NCBI GenBank assembly: GCA_900544445.1
Contig: UQVK01000136.1
Coordinates: 1-5,886 of the forward strand
Direction of reading: 5' to 3'
Length of the DNA stretch: 5,886 nucleotides
Source of the DNA: an uncultured Lachnospiraceae bacterium
GTDB lineage: Bacteria > Bacillota > Clostridia > Lachnospirales > Lachnospiraceae
The notes under the pieces are model-generated. The model saw only the letters and a program-made list of their open reading frames with translations, was not told where the DNA came from and did no database searches. The translations under genes were made by a program, and so were the position numbers. Of the stretch, positions 5,088 to 5,886 are shown piece after piece; the first letter of the stretch is position 1, and each line of letters begins with the position of its first letter.

Positions 5088-5886
5088 ATGAGCTATCGCA
5101 GAAGCGGGGTGAACGATATACTCTGGGCGTTGTACGGACTGACGGTCTGTTCGGCGCTTACCATGCAGGCGGAAAGGGTCTGCATGCGTTTGGGATGGGA
5201 GCAGGTCCAGTGGTATCTGCTGGCGGCGGCAGGATGCATTCTGCTTCTGTTTTGTGTTCTGTTCCTTCCGGCTCGCCTGCTTTCCGGCAAATACAGGGGC
5301 GCAGGGAAAGAAGCAAGGGGGAAGAAAACCCGTTTTAGGGAAAAACTTGCAGAAGGAATCTATCTGGTCCTTCTGATCGCTGTTTCTCTGGCGCTTCGCC
5401 TGTTTCACCTGCGGCAGGCCGGCGCAGCTGAAACGGCAGGTGCGGGACTCTCTCTCTCGGCGTTTTCCGGCTTTCCCTTTGCTTCGCTCACCTTTTCCTC
5501 GCTTTATGCCTGGCTGAAGCTGCTTTTGTCCTCCTGGGCGGATCGCGGAATTCATGCCGCAGGCTTTCTGCCGCCTTTGTATGAGACTCTTGGGGTTCTT
5601 TTGTTGTATCCGGCGCTTCGTTCCCTTGCGGGAAAGCTTCCTGCAGTGACGGTGACCGCTGCGCTGGCATTTCTTCCTGTCTTTCCGGGACTGTCTGCGT
5701 CAGGCGGACAGTACGGCTTTTTCCTGACGGCAGCGGCTGTTCTGCTGATTTTTTCCTCCCTGTACATAGAAAATCTCTCAGCGGGATTGGCTTTTCAAAA
5801 GGTGCCTTCCGTGAGAAAAAGCGCAGTTGGCTGGGCGATTCTCAGCGGCCTTTTGGCAGGAGCTGCGGTTTTCCTGGATTCTGCCT
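5088..5886 (+). CDS. Multi-spanning membrane protein of unknown function, 3'-truncated
   Basis: An open frame runs from ATG at 5088 through the right edge without a stop, giving 266 complete codons. The start lies 16 bases after the metY stop, behind a G-rich GGGGGGAG (5078-5085) only two bases from the ATG, or five bases if GGGGG is the pairing core. ATG at 5163 is a later alternative but has no comparable site. I see about seven hydrophobic segments, near residues 10-26, 42-60, 90-106, 157-178, 186-203, 208-225 and 247-263. A basic, likely cytoplasmic loop at 62-85 contains KYRGAGKEARGKKTR. I do not recognise the family. The short segment LALRLFHL, a following non-membrane stretch and the spaced helices loosely recall GT-C glycosyltransferase-like proteins of Clostridia, but no catalytic motif is visible. 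The overlapping minus-strand frames are basic, low-complexity shadows. Close spacing suggests co-transcription with metY; a functional link is not shown. Confidence 0.75.
   Translation, partial: MSYRRSGVNDILWALYGLTVCSALTMQAERVCMRLGWEQVQWYLLAAAGCILLLFCVLFLPARLLSGKYRGAGKEARGKKTRFREKLAEGIYLVLLIAVSLALRLFHLRQAGAAETAGAGLSLSAFSGFPFASLTFSSLYAWLKLLLSSWADRGIHAAGFLPPLYETLGVLLLYPALRSLAGKLPAVTVTAALAFLPVFPGLSASGGQYGFFLTAAAVLLIFSSLYIENLSAGLAFQKVPSVRKSAVGWAILSGLLAGAAVFLDSA

Noticed and set aside
5406..5442. Inverted repeat CACCTGC/GCAGGTG inside the membrane-protein gene.
   Set aside because: A seven-base stem across a loop of more than 20 bases within GC-rich coding sequence is likely by chance.
5448..5458. 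CT dinucleotide run in the membrane-protein gene as a phase-variation tract.
   Set aside because: Only five and a half units, too short to be a convincing slippage site, and the frame stays open through it.

Overview
The window looks like ordinary chromosome from a moderately GC-rich Clostridia bacterium, most likely Lachnospiraceae. This is inferred from the protein flavour (for example the YebC N-terminus with Phe at position 7 and the ending YHNWNE) and from the Bacillota-type order nnr-alr-mazF. All recognised genes are on the + strand. No rRNA, tRNA, CRISPR array, transposase or phage gene was seen.

Layout: (1) 1-1146, the 3' part of a bifunctional NAD(P)HX repair enzyme (nnr), cut by the left edge. 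(2) 1142-1266, a compact gap made almost wholly of four hairpins: two 35-bp direct repeats, differing only by a compensatory base-pair change, flank two perfect palindromes. The right-hand repeat supplies the ribosome binding site of the next gene. (3) 1275-2450, alanine racemase (alr). (4) 2545-2886, a MazF/EndoA-type endoribonuclease with intact active-site residues but no MazE antitoxin gene beside it. (5) 2893-2921, a clear extended -10 promoter. (6) 2988-3716, a YebC/TACO1-family protein. (7) 3788-5071, an O-acetylhomoserine sulfhydrylase (metY type). (8) 5088 to the right edge, a multi-spanning membrane protein of unknown function, cut by the edge.

The genes probably form at least two transcription units. 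nnr-alr, perhaps with mazF, covers metabolite repair, D-alanine supply for peptidoglycan, and an RNase. yebC starts from its own strong promoter and may read on into metY and the membrane-protein gene, because no convincing terminator lies between them. The content is housekeeping, and I do not see a clear new multi-gene system. The most interesting signals are the structured repeat between nnr and alr, a possible degenerate relative of it before yebC, and the antitoxin-less mazF.
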